60,896 bases of DNA from UBA6165 sp044233745 (GTDB taxonomy: Bacteria; Bacteroidota; Bacteroidia; Flavobacteriales_D; Crocinitomicaceae), in NCBI GenBank assembly GCA_044233745.1, contig JBIIJN010000006.1, positions 1-60,896 of the forward strand, given 5' to 3'. A model generated the notes under the pieces. That model ran no database searches and had not been told where the DNA came from. It saw only the letters and a list, made by a program, of their open reading frames with translations. Positions within the stretch are counted from its first letter, which is position 1. Each line of letters opens with the position of its first letter. This document shows, in pieces, positions 34,533 to 42,839 of this stretch. The position numbers were made by a program, and so were the translations under genes.

Positions 34533-35868
34533 TATATTCGTTCTGTTCTTCCTGCTCCAATGGGCAAATGCACAGAAAACGGTTATGAGTCTAGACCAAG
34601 CCCGTCAATACGGATTGGAAAATAGACGCGCCATGACCATCGCTGATTTGGAAATCTTATCGGCTCAAAAAAGAGTGCTTGAAGCCACATCCATTGGTTT
34701 GCCTCAGGTGAATATGGAAGGTAACTTTCAGCAATTTATTAATATCCCAACTTCTGTTGTGGATGCGTCTTTTATAAACCCAAATGCGCCGCCCGGTTCT
34801 ACTGTGGCTTTCAGAATGGGTACGAAATACAGCATGAACGCCGGAATTACAGCGTCCCAACTCTTGTTTGATGGCTCCTATTTTGTTGGTTTACAAGTTA
34901 CCAAACACGTGGCCGAGTTTGTGGGAATGAATAAAACCCAAGTTGCAGCCGACTTGCAATATCAAATCACACAAGCTTATTTTAATGTGTTGATGGCGCA
35001 AGCCAACGTTGAAATCATGGACTCCATTGTTTTATCTACTGAGGCCATTTACCTCAAAATGAAAAAAATGCAGGAAATCGGTTTTATGGAGCAACAAGAT
35101 GTTGACCAATTTGAAATCAACTGGTCGCGAGCGCTAGCCATGAAAAACAATGCCCAGCGCCTCTATACGGTTTCAATCAGCATGTTAAAAATGCAAATCG
35201 GATACCCCTTCGATCAAGAGTTGTCCGTTGACGAAAAATTGAACTATTATTTAAACAAAATGATTCTAGAATATGGTGAGCTGAAAAGCAATCTTGAAGG
35301 TAATATTCAGCTCATGCTCCTGGAAAAAAGAAAGGAAATTGCCGAATATGAATTGAAATACAAAAAGTACGTTCATTTCCCACAGCTTTCAACCTATTTC
35401 CAGCACCAATATATGGCCTTTAGAAATGAATTTACTTTTTTCGAATCGGGTGATTGGTTTCCTTCTACGGCTTGGGGAGTAACGCTCAGAATTCCAATTA
35501 GTTCTGGCGGTATGCGCAATGCACAAATGCAAATGGCGCGCATCGATGTTTTGAAAAGAGAAGAAGAAATCGCAGAAACACGCAGCATGTTGATGTTTCA
35601 AGAAATTAGACTCATCCAAGAATTTGAAAGCGCTATTGAACAACTCAGAATTGAAGAAAAAAACGTGACGTTGGCCTTAAGAATTTACAACAACACCAGT
35701 CAAAAAAGAGAAATTGGTACAGCCAGCACCATGGAAATGACCCAAGTTTATGCACAAGTTTTGAGCGCACAAGCAGATTTTATTCGCGCATGTTCAAACA
35801 TCTTGATGACAAAAAATGAATTAGATAATTTATACGGAACCTTCAACACTTTAATTGAAACAAAATGA
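34513..35868 (+). CDS. TolC family outer membrane efflux protein
   Basis: This 451-residue protein has a signal peptide (MLKYSSSIFVLFFLLQWANAQ) and two TolC-type repeats of long helices with short strand segments. Examples are LDQARQYGLENRRAMTIADLEIL, SQLLFDGSYFVGLQVTK and, in the second half, WGVTLRIPISSGGMRNAQMQMARID. It would form the trimeric exit duct for the RND pump encoded next. It overlaps the regulator gene by 20 bases and the membrane-fusion gene by 4 bases (ATGA). Confidence 0.92.
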   Translation: MLKYSSSIFVLFFLLQWANAQKTVMSLDQARQYGLENRRAMTIADLEILSAQKRVLEATSIGLPQVNMEGNFQQFINIPTSVVDASFINPNAPPGSTVAFRMGTKYSMNAGITASQLLFDGSYFVGLQVTKHVAEFVGMNKTQVAADLQYQITQAYFNVLMAQANVEIMDSIVLSTEAIYLKMKKMQEIGFMEQQDVDQFEINWSRALAMKNNAQRLYTVSISMLKMQIGYPFDQELSVDEKLNYYLNKMILEYGELKSNLEGNIQLMLLEKRKEIAEYELKYKKYVHFPQLSTYFQHQYMAFRNEFTFFESGDWFPSTAWGVTLRIPISSGGMRNAQMQMARIDVLKREEEIAETRSMLMFQEIRLIQEFESAIEQLRIEEKNVTLALRIYNNTSQKREIGTASTMEMTQVYAQVLSAQADFIRACSNILMTKNELDNLYGTFNTLIETK

Positions 35869-36989
35869 AAACTAGATTAGTAATATTTACATGCTTAGCA
35901 GCACTTGTTTGGGCTTGCAATTCTCCGAAAACTTTAGAAGAATTGAAAGCCGAAAGAGATTCACTCAAAAAAGAATTGGCCGAATTAGAAAAAGAAATCC
36001 TGAAGTTGGACACTGCTGAAGCATCAGAAAGCATTGGGCTTTTAGTGGACATTGACTCTGTGAAAACAGGTGTGTTTATTCACAAAATTGATGTGCAAGG
36101 CAACATTGAAACTGACCGTGATGTTTTGTTGAACGCTGAATCTGGTGGTTTGATTCGTGCTGTTATGGTTACTGAAGGGCAGCGTGTTTCCCGCGGACAG
36201 GTTCTGGTTCAAATAGACGCTGAAGTTATCAGTGCCTCTATCGATGAAGTGCAAACTGCGATGGAATTTGCAGAGTACAATTACAACAAACAAAAGGAGC
36301 TCTTTGACCAAGGTTTGGGTTCCGAATTTCAGCTGCAACAGGCCAAAAGCAACCTAGACAATTTGAAAAGTCGCTTGTCTGGTCTTAAAACGCAAAAAGG
36401 CAAATTTGTGATTACCGCTCCTTTCGATGGTGTTGTGGATCAGGTGTATGCCAAAGTGGGCGCAATGGCTGGCCCTCAAGCGCCCGTATTGAGATTGGTC
36501 GACAACAGAGAAATCAAAGTGTTGGCTGATGTTTCTGAACGACTTTACGGCCGTTTGCGCGTTGGTATGCCCATTGATGTTCAAATTCCTTCTCTTGGTG
36601 ATTCTACTATTGCTATGACCATCACCCAAATTGGTAATTATATTCATCCTAGCAACCGCACCTTCCGCGTTCAGGCTACTCTGAAAAACAATAAGATTTT
36701 GCTTCCCAATATGTTGGCGCGAATGACCATTTCGGATTATACCAATCCAAATGCTTTAATCATTCCTTCTGAAGCTGTTTTGCGCGATAGAAACAACCTG
36801 ACGTATGTCTATGTTGCAATCAAAGAAAATGGTGCGCTCGTGGCAAAAAGACAAGAGGTTGAGGTTGTTGAAACTTTTAATGGCCTGTCTGAAATTAAAT
36901 TGGAAAATGGCGGTCTTGAAGCCGGTATGCGGGTTGTGGTGAAAGGAGCGAAAGGACTTTCTGATAATGATTTGATACGCACAAAATAG
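35865..36989 (+). CDS. RND efflux periplasmic adaptor (membrane fusion protein), lipoprotein
   Basis: This 374-residue lipoprotein (lipobox LVWAC, Cys18) opens with a short coiled coil (EELKAERDSLKKELAELEKEI). It then has the adaptor core: a lipoyl half-motif (AESGGLIRAVMVTEGQRVSRGQVLVQID), a helical hairpin (AEYNYNKQKELFDQGLGSEFQLQQ), the second lipoyl half (FVITAPFDGVVDQVYAKVGAMA) and a beta-barrel. It would bridge the pump and TolC. The RND gene starts 4 bases after its stop. Confidence 0.93.
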   Translation: MKTRLVIFTCLAALVWACNSPKTLEELKAERDSLKKELAELEKEILKLDTAEASESIGLLVDIDSVKTGVFIHKIDVQGNIETDRDVLLNAESGGLIRAVMVTEGQRVSRGQVLVQIDAEVISASIDEVQTAMEFAEYNYNKQKELFDQGLGSEFQLQQAKSNLDNLKSRLSGLKTQKGKFVITAPFDGVVDQVYAKVGAMAGPQAPVLRLVDNREIKVLADVSERLYGRLRVGMPIDVQIPSLGDSTIAMTITQIGNYIHPSNRTFRVQATLKNNKILLPNMLARMTISDYTNPNALIIPSEAVLRDRNNLTYVYVAIKENGALVAKRQEVEVVETFNGLSEIKLENGGLEAGMRVVVKGAKGLSDNDLIRTK

Positions 36990-36993
36990 GGTT

Positions 36994-39900
36994 ATGAGCA
37001 AGTTAGAAAATTTCAGACAATTTGGTCTTTCAATATGGTCGATAGGCAATAGAAAGACAGTTTTTCTTATTACGGCGATACTCCTTTTTGGTGGTTATTT
37101 TGCTTACGTATCGATGCCTAAAGAAAACTTTCCTGAACTGCAAATACCAGAAATATATATCGGTATTGCCAAGCCAGGTTCGTCTCCACAATACATGGCA
37201 GATAAAATCATCAGACCGATTGAAAAAGAATTGGCCACCTTGAAAAATGTGGATGAAATCAATTCTGATGGTATTCATGGTTATGCCACCATTCGGGTGA
37301 AATTTGATTTTTCTGTTGATGTGCAACAAGCACTTCGAAAAGTTAAAGACGCTGTGGATAAAGCACGCTCAAAAGCGGATTTTCCTGAGTTACAAGTGGA
37401 ACCGAACATTTTTGAGCTCGACCCATCGCAAATGCCAATTATGAATATCAACCTGCGCGGAAATAATCCGAAGCAGTTGAAGGAAACGGCTGAAAAACTA
37501 GAAGATTTGATTGAAGATTTGCCAGAAATTAATGCTGTCGATATCCGTGGTATTCAAAAAGAGGAAATGCGCATTGAAGTCGACCGTATCAAGGCTGAAG
37601 CCTCTGGTGTTTCTTTGAGCGACATTGAAAATGCGATTAAATCTGAACATCAAAGTATTCCTGGTGGCGAAATCTTAATGGATGGTGTCCGAAAAAATAT
37701 TCAAATCAATGGCGAATTTAAAGATGCCGAAGAGTTGAAACGCGTTATTGTGAAACAAGACGATTATTTGCCCGTGTATCTTGGTGATATTGCCAATGTG
37801 TATTTTGGCTCAGCAGAGATTGCTTCTTATGCTCGTGAATTCAGCGAGTCGGTTGTGATGCTAGATGTCAAAAAACAAGGCGGCAAAAATCTTCTAGAAG
37901 CGGCAGATAAAATTGATTCTATATTGGTTTTTGCTCAAAATGAGGGCATTATTCCTTCAGCTGTTAAGATGTCGGTTACGAATAATCAGAGCAACAAAAC
38001 CCGTGATATGGTTTCGGATTTGGAAAACTCAATCATTTTTGGTGTTTTGCTTGTGGTTTTTGTTTTGCTTTTCTTCTTGGGCTTGAGAAATGCCTTGTTT
38101 GTGGGTGTTGCCATTCCCTTATCGATGTTGATGTCGTTTATGATTCTCGACACCATGGGGGTTTCGCTCAACGTGATGGTGCTCTTCTCTTTGGTTTTAG
38201 CCTTGGGGATGTTGGTTGATAACGGCATCGTTGTTATCGAAAACGTCTACCGGTATATGGATGAAGGTCTCGATTCTTTTGAGGCTACCAAACGCGGCGT
38301 AAGTGAAGTGGCTTGGCCAATTATTGCGTCAACGGCTACAACTTTGGCGGCTTTTATTCCGCTTATGCTCTGGCCGGGCATCATGGGTGAATTTATGAAA
38401 TACCTACCCATCACTTTGATAATTGTTTTGGGCTCGTCTTTATTTGTTGCCTTGGTGATTAACCCTGTTTTATCGGCGCTCTACATGACAGTGGAGTCTG
38501 TTGTGCCTAATAAGAAAAAAGCTGTGATACTGGCTGCTATTTTAGCTGGAATTGGGGTTCTTTTCTTGTTGGGTTCTTATACAGGTTTCGGCAATTTGTT
38601 GGTGCTCATAGGCATTTTGATTGTGCTCAATGTGTTTGTTCTTTTGCCCATGACCATAAGATTCCAAAATGGGTTCTTACCGCGTATGGAAAGGGCATAT
38701 GAAAGGTTTTTGAGATATTCGCTCAAGGGTAATCGACCCTTGTATATGGTGATTGGAACATTTGGTTTGTTGGTTTTTTCCATCATGTTGTTTGGCGTTT
38801 TTCAACCGAAAGTTGAGTTTTTCCCTGTGAATCAGCCAAATTTTGTAAATATTTTCATCTCGCATCCTATCGGCACCGACATTGAAACAACGAATCAAAC
38901 GGCGCTTGAGGTTGAGCAGGAATTGAATCGCATTTTAAAGCCTTATCTTGATCAAGATGCCAATCAACCAGATGTTGACAAAAAGATTATTCAATCCATC
39001 ATCACACAGGTGGGAGAAGGTGCTGGCTCGGAAAATGAAGTGTCCTTAGGGGCTTCACCTCACAAGGCTAAAGTGGTCGTGAATTTCGCTGATTTTAAAT
39101 ACCGCGGCGATATTGTGACTGGCGATATTTTGAAATTAATTCAAGAGGAATTGCCCAACAAATTTACGGCCGAGATTGAAATCATCGCTGTTAAAAATGA
39201 AGATGGTCCACCTCAGAAAGATCCAATTTATATTGAGGTTACTGGTAAATTGGATTATCAGGAGCTTATTGCTGAGGCCTACAAAATGCGTGCTTTTTTA
39301 GAGCGCAAAAATGTGGAGGGTGTTGAAAAATTGAAAATGAACGTCGAAGCCAATCGACCTGAAATTCCTTTAATTGTGGATAGAGACCAGGTGCGAAAAC
39401 TTAGTTCTAGTACGATGGCCGTTGGTATGGCTATTCGCACCTCGTTATTGGGAAATAATGTTGCAACTTATTCATTAGGCGAGGACAATTATGATATGGT
39501 CGTTCGATTCAATGAGGAAAACCGAAATGATTTGAATGCTTTGCTCGACCAAAAGCTGAATTTTAGAAACAATATGGGGGCGCTTTTATCAATTCCAATT
39601 CGCTCTGTTGTGCTGCCTCCGGTTGAAACCGTTTCTTATTCGTCTGTTTCTAGAAAGAATCAAATTCCAATGGTGGTAATTTCTTCGAAAAACACAGAAG
39701 GCTATAATGCCAATGAGGTGGTCGAACAAATGAAGTTGGTGATGGAAGACTATGATGACGAGGTTGGTTTGCCCGATGGCGTTTCTTATCGCTTCGCTGG
39801 TCAACAAGACGAGCAGGAAAAAGAAATGGCATTCTTGAGCAAGGCTTTGTTGATAGCTGTTTTCTTAATTCTGATTATCATTGTAACACAGTTCAACTCC

Positions 39901-40461
39901 TATTCGGCGCCCGTAATTATCCTGCTTAGCGTAGTTTTTTCATTCGTCGGAGTATTCCTTGGTTTGGTTCTTTCGGGCATGTCTTTTGTGATTATGATGA
40001 CCATGATTGGAATTATCTCCTTGGCAGGCGTAGTTGTAAACAATGCAATCGTGTTGATTGATTATACGAATTTATTACGTAAAGATAAACGCGAAGAACG
40101 TGGCCTTACCGAATTTGAACAGCTAGATTATGATGAGGTGGTGGACTTAACCATTCAAGGGGGTAAAACACGTTTGCGTCCAGTTTTGCTTACCGCGATT
40201 ACAACCGTGTTGGGTCTGGTGCCCTTGGCGATTGGGTTCAATATTGATTTCTCAGGTTTGTTGATGCGTTATGAACCCAATATTTATTTTGGTGGCGACA
40301 ACAACATCTTTTTTGCCCCTATGTCATGGACTATTATTTATGGTTTAACATTCGCAACTTTCCTAACTCTGGTTGTTGTACCAGCGCTTTATCTGAGTTT
40401 CTTCAAACTTAAAAATTGGATTTATAGAAAGGCCGGCTGGAAAATGAGAAGCGATATCTAG
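36994..40461 (+). CDS. RND family efflux transporter permease
   Basis: This 1155-residue inner-membrane pump has twelve helices in two halves and large periplasmic loops after helices 1 and 7. Landmarks include MPKENFPELQIPEIYIGIAK at the start of the first loop, the FPVNQPNFVNIFISHPIGTD start of the second, and the helix 4 motif LGMLVDNGIVVIENVYRYMD. In AcrB helix 4 carries two acidic residues; here they are Asp409 followed by Asn410. The helix 10 lysine of AcrB is replaced by Asn1016 (GVVVNNAIVLID). Proton coupling must therefore use a reduced set, as in several non-AcrB RND branches. Substrates are unknown. Last gene of the four-gene operon. Confidence 0.93.
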   Translation: MSKLENFRQFGLSIWSIGNRKTVFLITAILLFGGYFAYVSMPKENFPELQIPEIYIGIAKPGSSPQYMADKIIRPIEKELATLKNVDEINSDGIHGYATIRVKFDFSVDVQQALRKVKDAVDKARSKADFPELQVEPNIFELDPSQMPIMNINLRGNNPKQLKETAEKLEDLIEDLPEINAVDIRGIQKEEMRIEVDRIKAEASGVSLSDIENAIKSEHQSIPGGEILMDGVRKNIQINGEFKDAEELKRVIVKQDDYLPVYLGDIANVYFGSAEIASYAREFSESVVMLDVKKQGGKNLLEAADKIDSILVFAQNEGIIPSAVKMSVTNNQSNKTRDMVSDLENSIIFGVLLVVFVLLFFLGLRNALFVGVAIPLSMLMSFMILDTMGVSLNVMVLFSLVLALGMLVDNGIVVIENVYRYMDEGLDSFEATKRGVSEVAWPIIASTATTLAAFIPLMLWPGIMGEFMKYLPITLIIVLGSSLFVALVINPVLSALYMTVESVVPNKKKAVILAAILAGIGVLFLLGSYTGFGNLLVLIGILIVLNVFVLLPMTIRFQNGFLPRMERAYERFLRYSLKGNRPLYMVIGTFGLLVFSIMLFGVFQPKVEFFPVNQPNFVNIFISHPIGTDIETTNQTALEVEQELNRILKPYLDQDANQPDVDKKIIQSIITQVGEGAGSENEVSLGASPHKAKVVVNFADFKYRGDIVTGDILKLIQEELPNKFTAEIEIIAVKNEDGPPQKDPIYIEVTGKLDYQELIAEAYKMRAFLERKNVEGVEKLKMNVEANRPEIPLIVDRDQVRKLSSSTMAVGMAIRTSLLGNNVATYSLGEDNYDMVVRFNEENRNDLNALLDQKLNFRNNMGALLSIPIRSVVLPPVETVSYSSVSRKNQIPMVVISSKNTEGYNANEVVEQMKLVMEDYDDEVGLPDGVSYRFAGQQDEQEKEMAFLSKALLIAVFLILIIIVTQFNSYSAPVIILLSVVFSFVGVFLGLVLSGMSFVIMMTMIGIISLAGVVVNNAIVLIDYTNLLRKDKREERGLTEFEQLDYDEVVDLTIQGGKTRLRPVLLTAITTVLGLVPLAIGFNIDFSGLLMRYEPNIYFGGDNNIFFAPMSWTIIYGLTFATFLTLVVVPALYLSFFKLKNWIYRKAGWKMRSDI

Positions 40462-40508
40462 TGCTTCACAAAGCAAGAATTTACAAAAACTATTGAGATT
40501 ATTTTAAA

Positions 40509-40544
40509 GAAAAAGCCTGGTGCATCACGCATTGGGCTTTTTTA
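40509..40544 (+). terminator. Intrinsic terminator of the efflux operon
   Basis: AAAAAGCC pairs with GGCTTTTT around an 18-base partly self-complementary loop, ending in a T-run. It lies about 50 bases after the pump gene stop. Confidence 0.75.
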
Positions 40545-40626
40545 ATTGTCCTAACCCAACCCAGTATTTTGAAAATGTTCTACCAATAATCGAATTGCCA
40601 ATTGCGGTTCCCCTAAGTCTTTCGAA

Positions 40627-40720
40627 GTGGGCCACTGAGCCTGTAGTGGGCCACTGAGACTGCCGAAGCGGGCCACTGAGCTCCCCGAAAATAGGCCACT
40701 GAGCCTGCCGAAGCGGGCTA
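40627..40720. repeat. Four degenerate tandem copies of a GC-rich repeat
   Basis: GGGCCACTGAG followed by CCTGCCGAAGC-like sequence occurs four times head to tail with a period of about 22 bases; some copies diverge (CCTGTAG, CTCCCCGAAAA). The array reaches the stop codon of the SPOR-like gene. The CTGCCGAAGC core recurs at 13.25-13.31 kb, so this is a dispersed repeat family. Confidence 0.75.
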
Positions 40721-41170
40721 TTTATCCCCCTTATCCAAAGACATTTTGATTTTTGCCTTCTGAATGATGCTCATCGGAAAATCAGGGGTGATCATTTTTC
40801 TGAATTCTTCAGCTTCTTCAATTGATCTAAAGCTTCCAACTTTTACAGTATAGTTAGGTGCATCATATTCGATGAATGATTCAAAAGCAGGAAAAAGACG
40901 AATAAACTTCATTCTTTGTTCCTCTGCTAGTTTTCTTTCATTGCTGAAATAGATTTGAATGCGGTAACCATCCATAATCACAACATCACCTTGAATTTCA
41001 TAAGTTTTAAGCTCACGTAGTAGCCCAGCAGTGCGCTCATCCTCCTCATAAACAATCCCAACAGTCAATGAATCCAAGTTGCTGGCTGGTCTGAAAACAA
41101 ACGTTGTGTCTTGACTCATGGCATAAGTAGATAGCATGAGTAGAAAAAAGATAGAGGCGCAAATTTTCAT
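40718..41170 (-). CDS. Exported SPOR-like domain protein
   Basis: This 150-residue protein has a signal peptide (residues 1-20). A SPOR-like domain at about 65-145 shows the two-half pattern of that fold: GYRIQIYFSNERKLAEEQRM and YTVKVGSFRSIEEAEEFRKM. SPOR domains bind peptidoglycan stripped of stem peptides, often at division sites. The assignment is by motif pattern; the sequence is short and there is no other domain. The stop codon lies inside the last unit of a tandem repeat, so the C-terminal residues could have been altered by it. Confidence 0.75.
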   Translation of the reverse strand: MKICASIFFLLMLSTYAMSQDTTFVFRPASNLDSLTVGIVYEEDERTAGLLRELKTYEIQGDVVIMDGYRIQIYFSNERKLAEEQRMKFIRLFPAFESFIEYDAPNYTVKVGSFRSIEEAEEFRKMITPDFPMSIIQKAKIKMSLDKGDK

Positions 41171-41476
41171 AACTTATTTATTGTTGGTTGCAAAAGTAAT
41201 TCATTTTATCGATACGATATTTCTCTGCCGATAGTCAAAGTTTATGCCAATTCGTGTTCTTTGAGTTTTGAGTTCGTTATCAACGCGCTTCAAGCATGTC
41301 ACTTTTCTTTATTCGACTTGTTTTGTGAGCATTAGCCTAAGCGCTTATTTAGATTGGTTTTAAATTAACATGATAGCACCTTAATTTCTGTCATAAAAAT
41401 GTCATGCGAGCCCTTTCAATATTAAATTTGCGAGCGATAAAAAGTACACTTTCCATAAAACGAAAAAGCTTTGTCA
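41171..41476. other. Intergenic region between the SPOR-like gene and the respiratory operon
   Basis: About 306 bases of AT-rich sequence hold the divergent control regions. The recognisable element is the -7 box TAAATTTG at 41423-41430. No reading frame with family resemblance, RNA gene or strong hairpin was seen. Confidence 0.5.
41423..41430 (+). promoter_or_regulatory. -7 promoter box for the alternative complex III-oxidase operon
   Basis: TAAATTTG is a perfect TAnnTTTG match, 46 bases before the actA start. It is the only good promoter candidate seen ahead of the eight respiratory genes. Confidence 0.6.
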
Positions 41477-42820
41477 ATGAAAATAGCTAATAGTCAATTA
41501 AATAGCAAGCGAGTCACACAAATTTTGAGTGTTTTCGCCTTTGCTTTTTTATCAACAATTTTCCCGGGTTATGCACAAAACGGTGAGGAGTTGTTCAACA
41601 CGCACTGCGCCACTTGTCATAAAGTGTTAGACAACAGCACGGGGCCAAAACTTCAAGGGGTTAGAAAAAAATGGGCCGATGGTGGCGCACAAGAGGGCTC
41701 TTTGTATCAATGGGTGAAGAATTGGCAGGCTGCTGCAGATTCTGATCCGTATGCGAAATCGGTTTCAGAATGGTCGCCTACTGCGATGTCGGTTTTTGGT
41801 TTCCTAAGCGATGAAGAAATCACAGCTATTTTTGATTATGCTGATGCCTATGTTGCGCCTGTTGATCCTGGTGCTGGTGTAAATGATGGCGGAGGTCAGG
41901 TAGGACCAACAGAAGAAAAATCAAACACTTGGGTGTGGATTCTTTTGGCTGTAGTTTTCTCTGGTGTAATCTTAGCTGTTGGAGGTGTTCGTCGCCAGTT
42001 GCGTTTTGCAGTTGAAGAATCTGAAACGGGTGCCGCAAAAGATAAATCTTATGGCGATGAAATTCGCGAGTACATTATAAAGAATAAAATTGCTGTTGGA
42101 ATCGGCACCTTGGTGATTATCCTAGCGCTTTTGGTAAAAGGCTATTTCGCTTTGAATGAAATTGGTGTTTATAACAATTATCAACCATCGCAGCCTATTG
42201 AGTTCCCACACTCAATCCACGCAGGCGATAATGGTATCGATTGTAAATATTGTCACAACTCGGTGGATAAATCAAAATCTGCTGGTATTCCTACTGTTAA
42301 CGTTTGTATGAACTGCCACAAAGGTATTCCAGGTAAAGATGATGCACAAAAATCCAAAATCGCGAAATTATACGCCGCAGCTGGTTGGGATACTGAAGGT
42401 TCAGGTAAATACACTGGAAAAGGAACGCCAATCGTTTGGAATAAGGTGCATGTGCTTCCTGATCACGTTTACTTCAATCACCAGCAACACGTTGTAGTAG
42501 GTGGTTTAGATTGTAAGCAGTGTCATGGTGATATGACCAAAGAATCTACAGCACGCGTTGTTCCGGTGCATGAGTTGAGCAAAATAGAAGGGAATATTCC
42601 TTTGACAAATGCTACCTTAACCATGGGCTGGTGTATTGAGTGTCATGGAGCTAAAGAAATTGCAAATGGTAACTTGAATACTTTGGGCTCTGGTTATTAT
42701 GATGAAATTCATAGACGTTTGAGCAAGCATGGCAAATCGCTTTATCAAAGCATGTTGGCTGACGATAAAATTACAGTTAAAGAACTAGGTGGTTGGGAGT
42801 GTGCTAAGTGCCACTATTAA
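41477..42820 (+). CDS. actA: Alternative complex III subunit ActA, multiheme cytochrome c with fused mono-heme domain
   Basis: This 447-residue cytochrome collects electrons from the ActB side and passes them to ActE or the oxidase. An N-terminal membrane/signal segment is followed by a mono-heme cytochrome c domain (CATCH at 44-48; KVLDNSTGPKLQGV; distal methionine probably in SPTAMSVFGFL). A membrane helix lies at about 150-170 and another at about 205-230. The pentaheme domain follows, with CXXCH at 256, 277, 346, 386 and 442, giving six heme sites in total. The last CXXCH is followed by one Tyr and the stop. ATG 41477 is preferred over TTG 41471. First gene of the operon. Confidence 0.93.
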   Translation: MKIANSQLNSKRVTQILSVFAFAFLSTIFPGYAQNGEELFNTHCATCHKVLDNSTGPKLQGVRKKWADGGAQEGSLYQWVKNWQAAADSDPYAKSVSEWSPTAMSVFGFLSDEEITAIFDYADAYVAPVDPGAGVNDGGGQVGPTEEKSNTWVWILLAVVFSGVILAVGGVRRQLRFAVEESETGAAKDKSYGDEIREYIIKNKIAVGIGTLVIILALLVKGYFALNEIGVYNNYQPSQPIEFPHSIHAGDNGIDCKYCHNSVDKSKSAGIPTVNVCMNCHKGIPGKDDAQKSKIAKLYAAAGWDTEGSGKYTGKGTPIVWNKVHVLPDHVYFNHQQHVVVGGLDCKQCHGDMTKESTARVVPVHELSKIEGNIPLTNATLTMGWCIECHGAKEIANGNLNTLGSGYYDEIHRRLSKHGKSLYQSMLADDKITVKELGGWECAKCHY

Positions 42821-42839
42821 TCTTAATGACGACAATACT

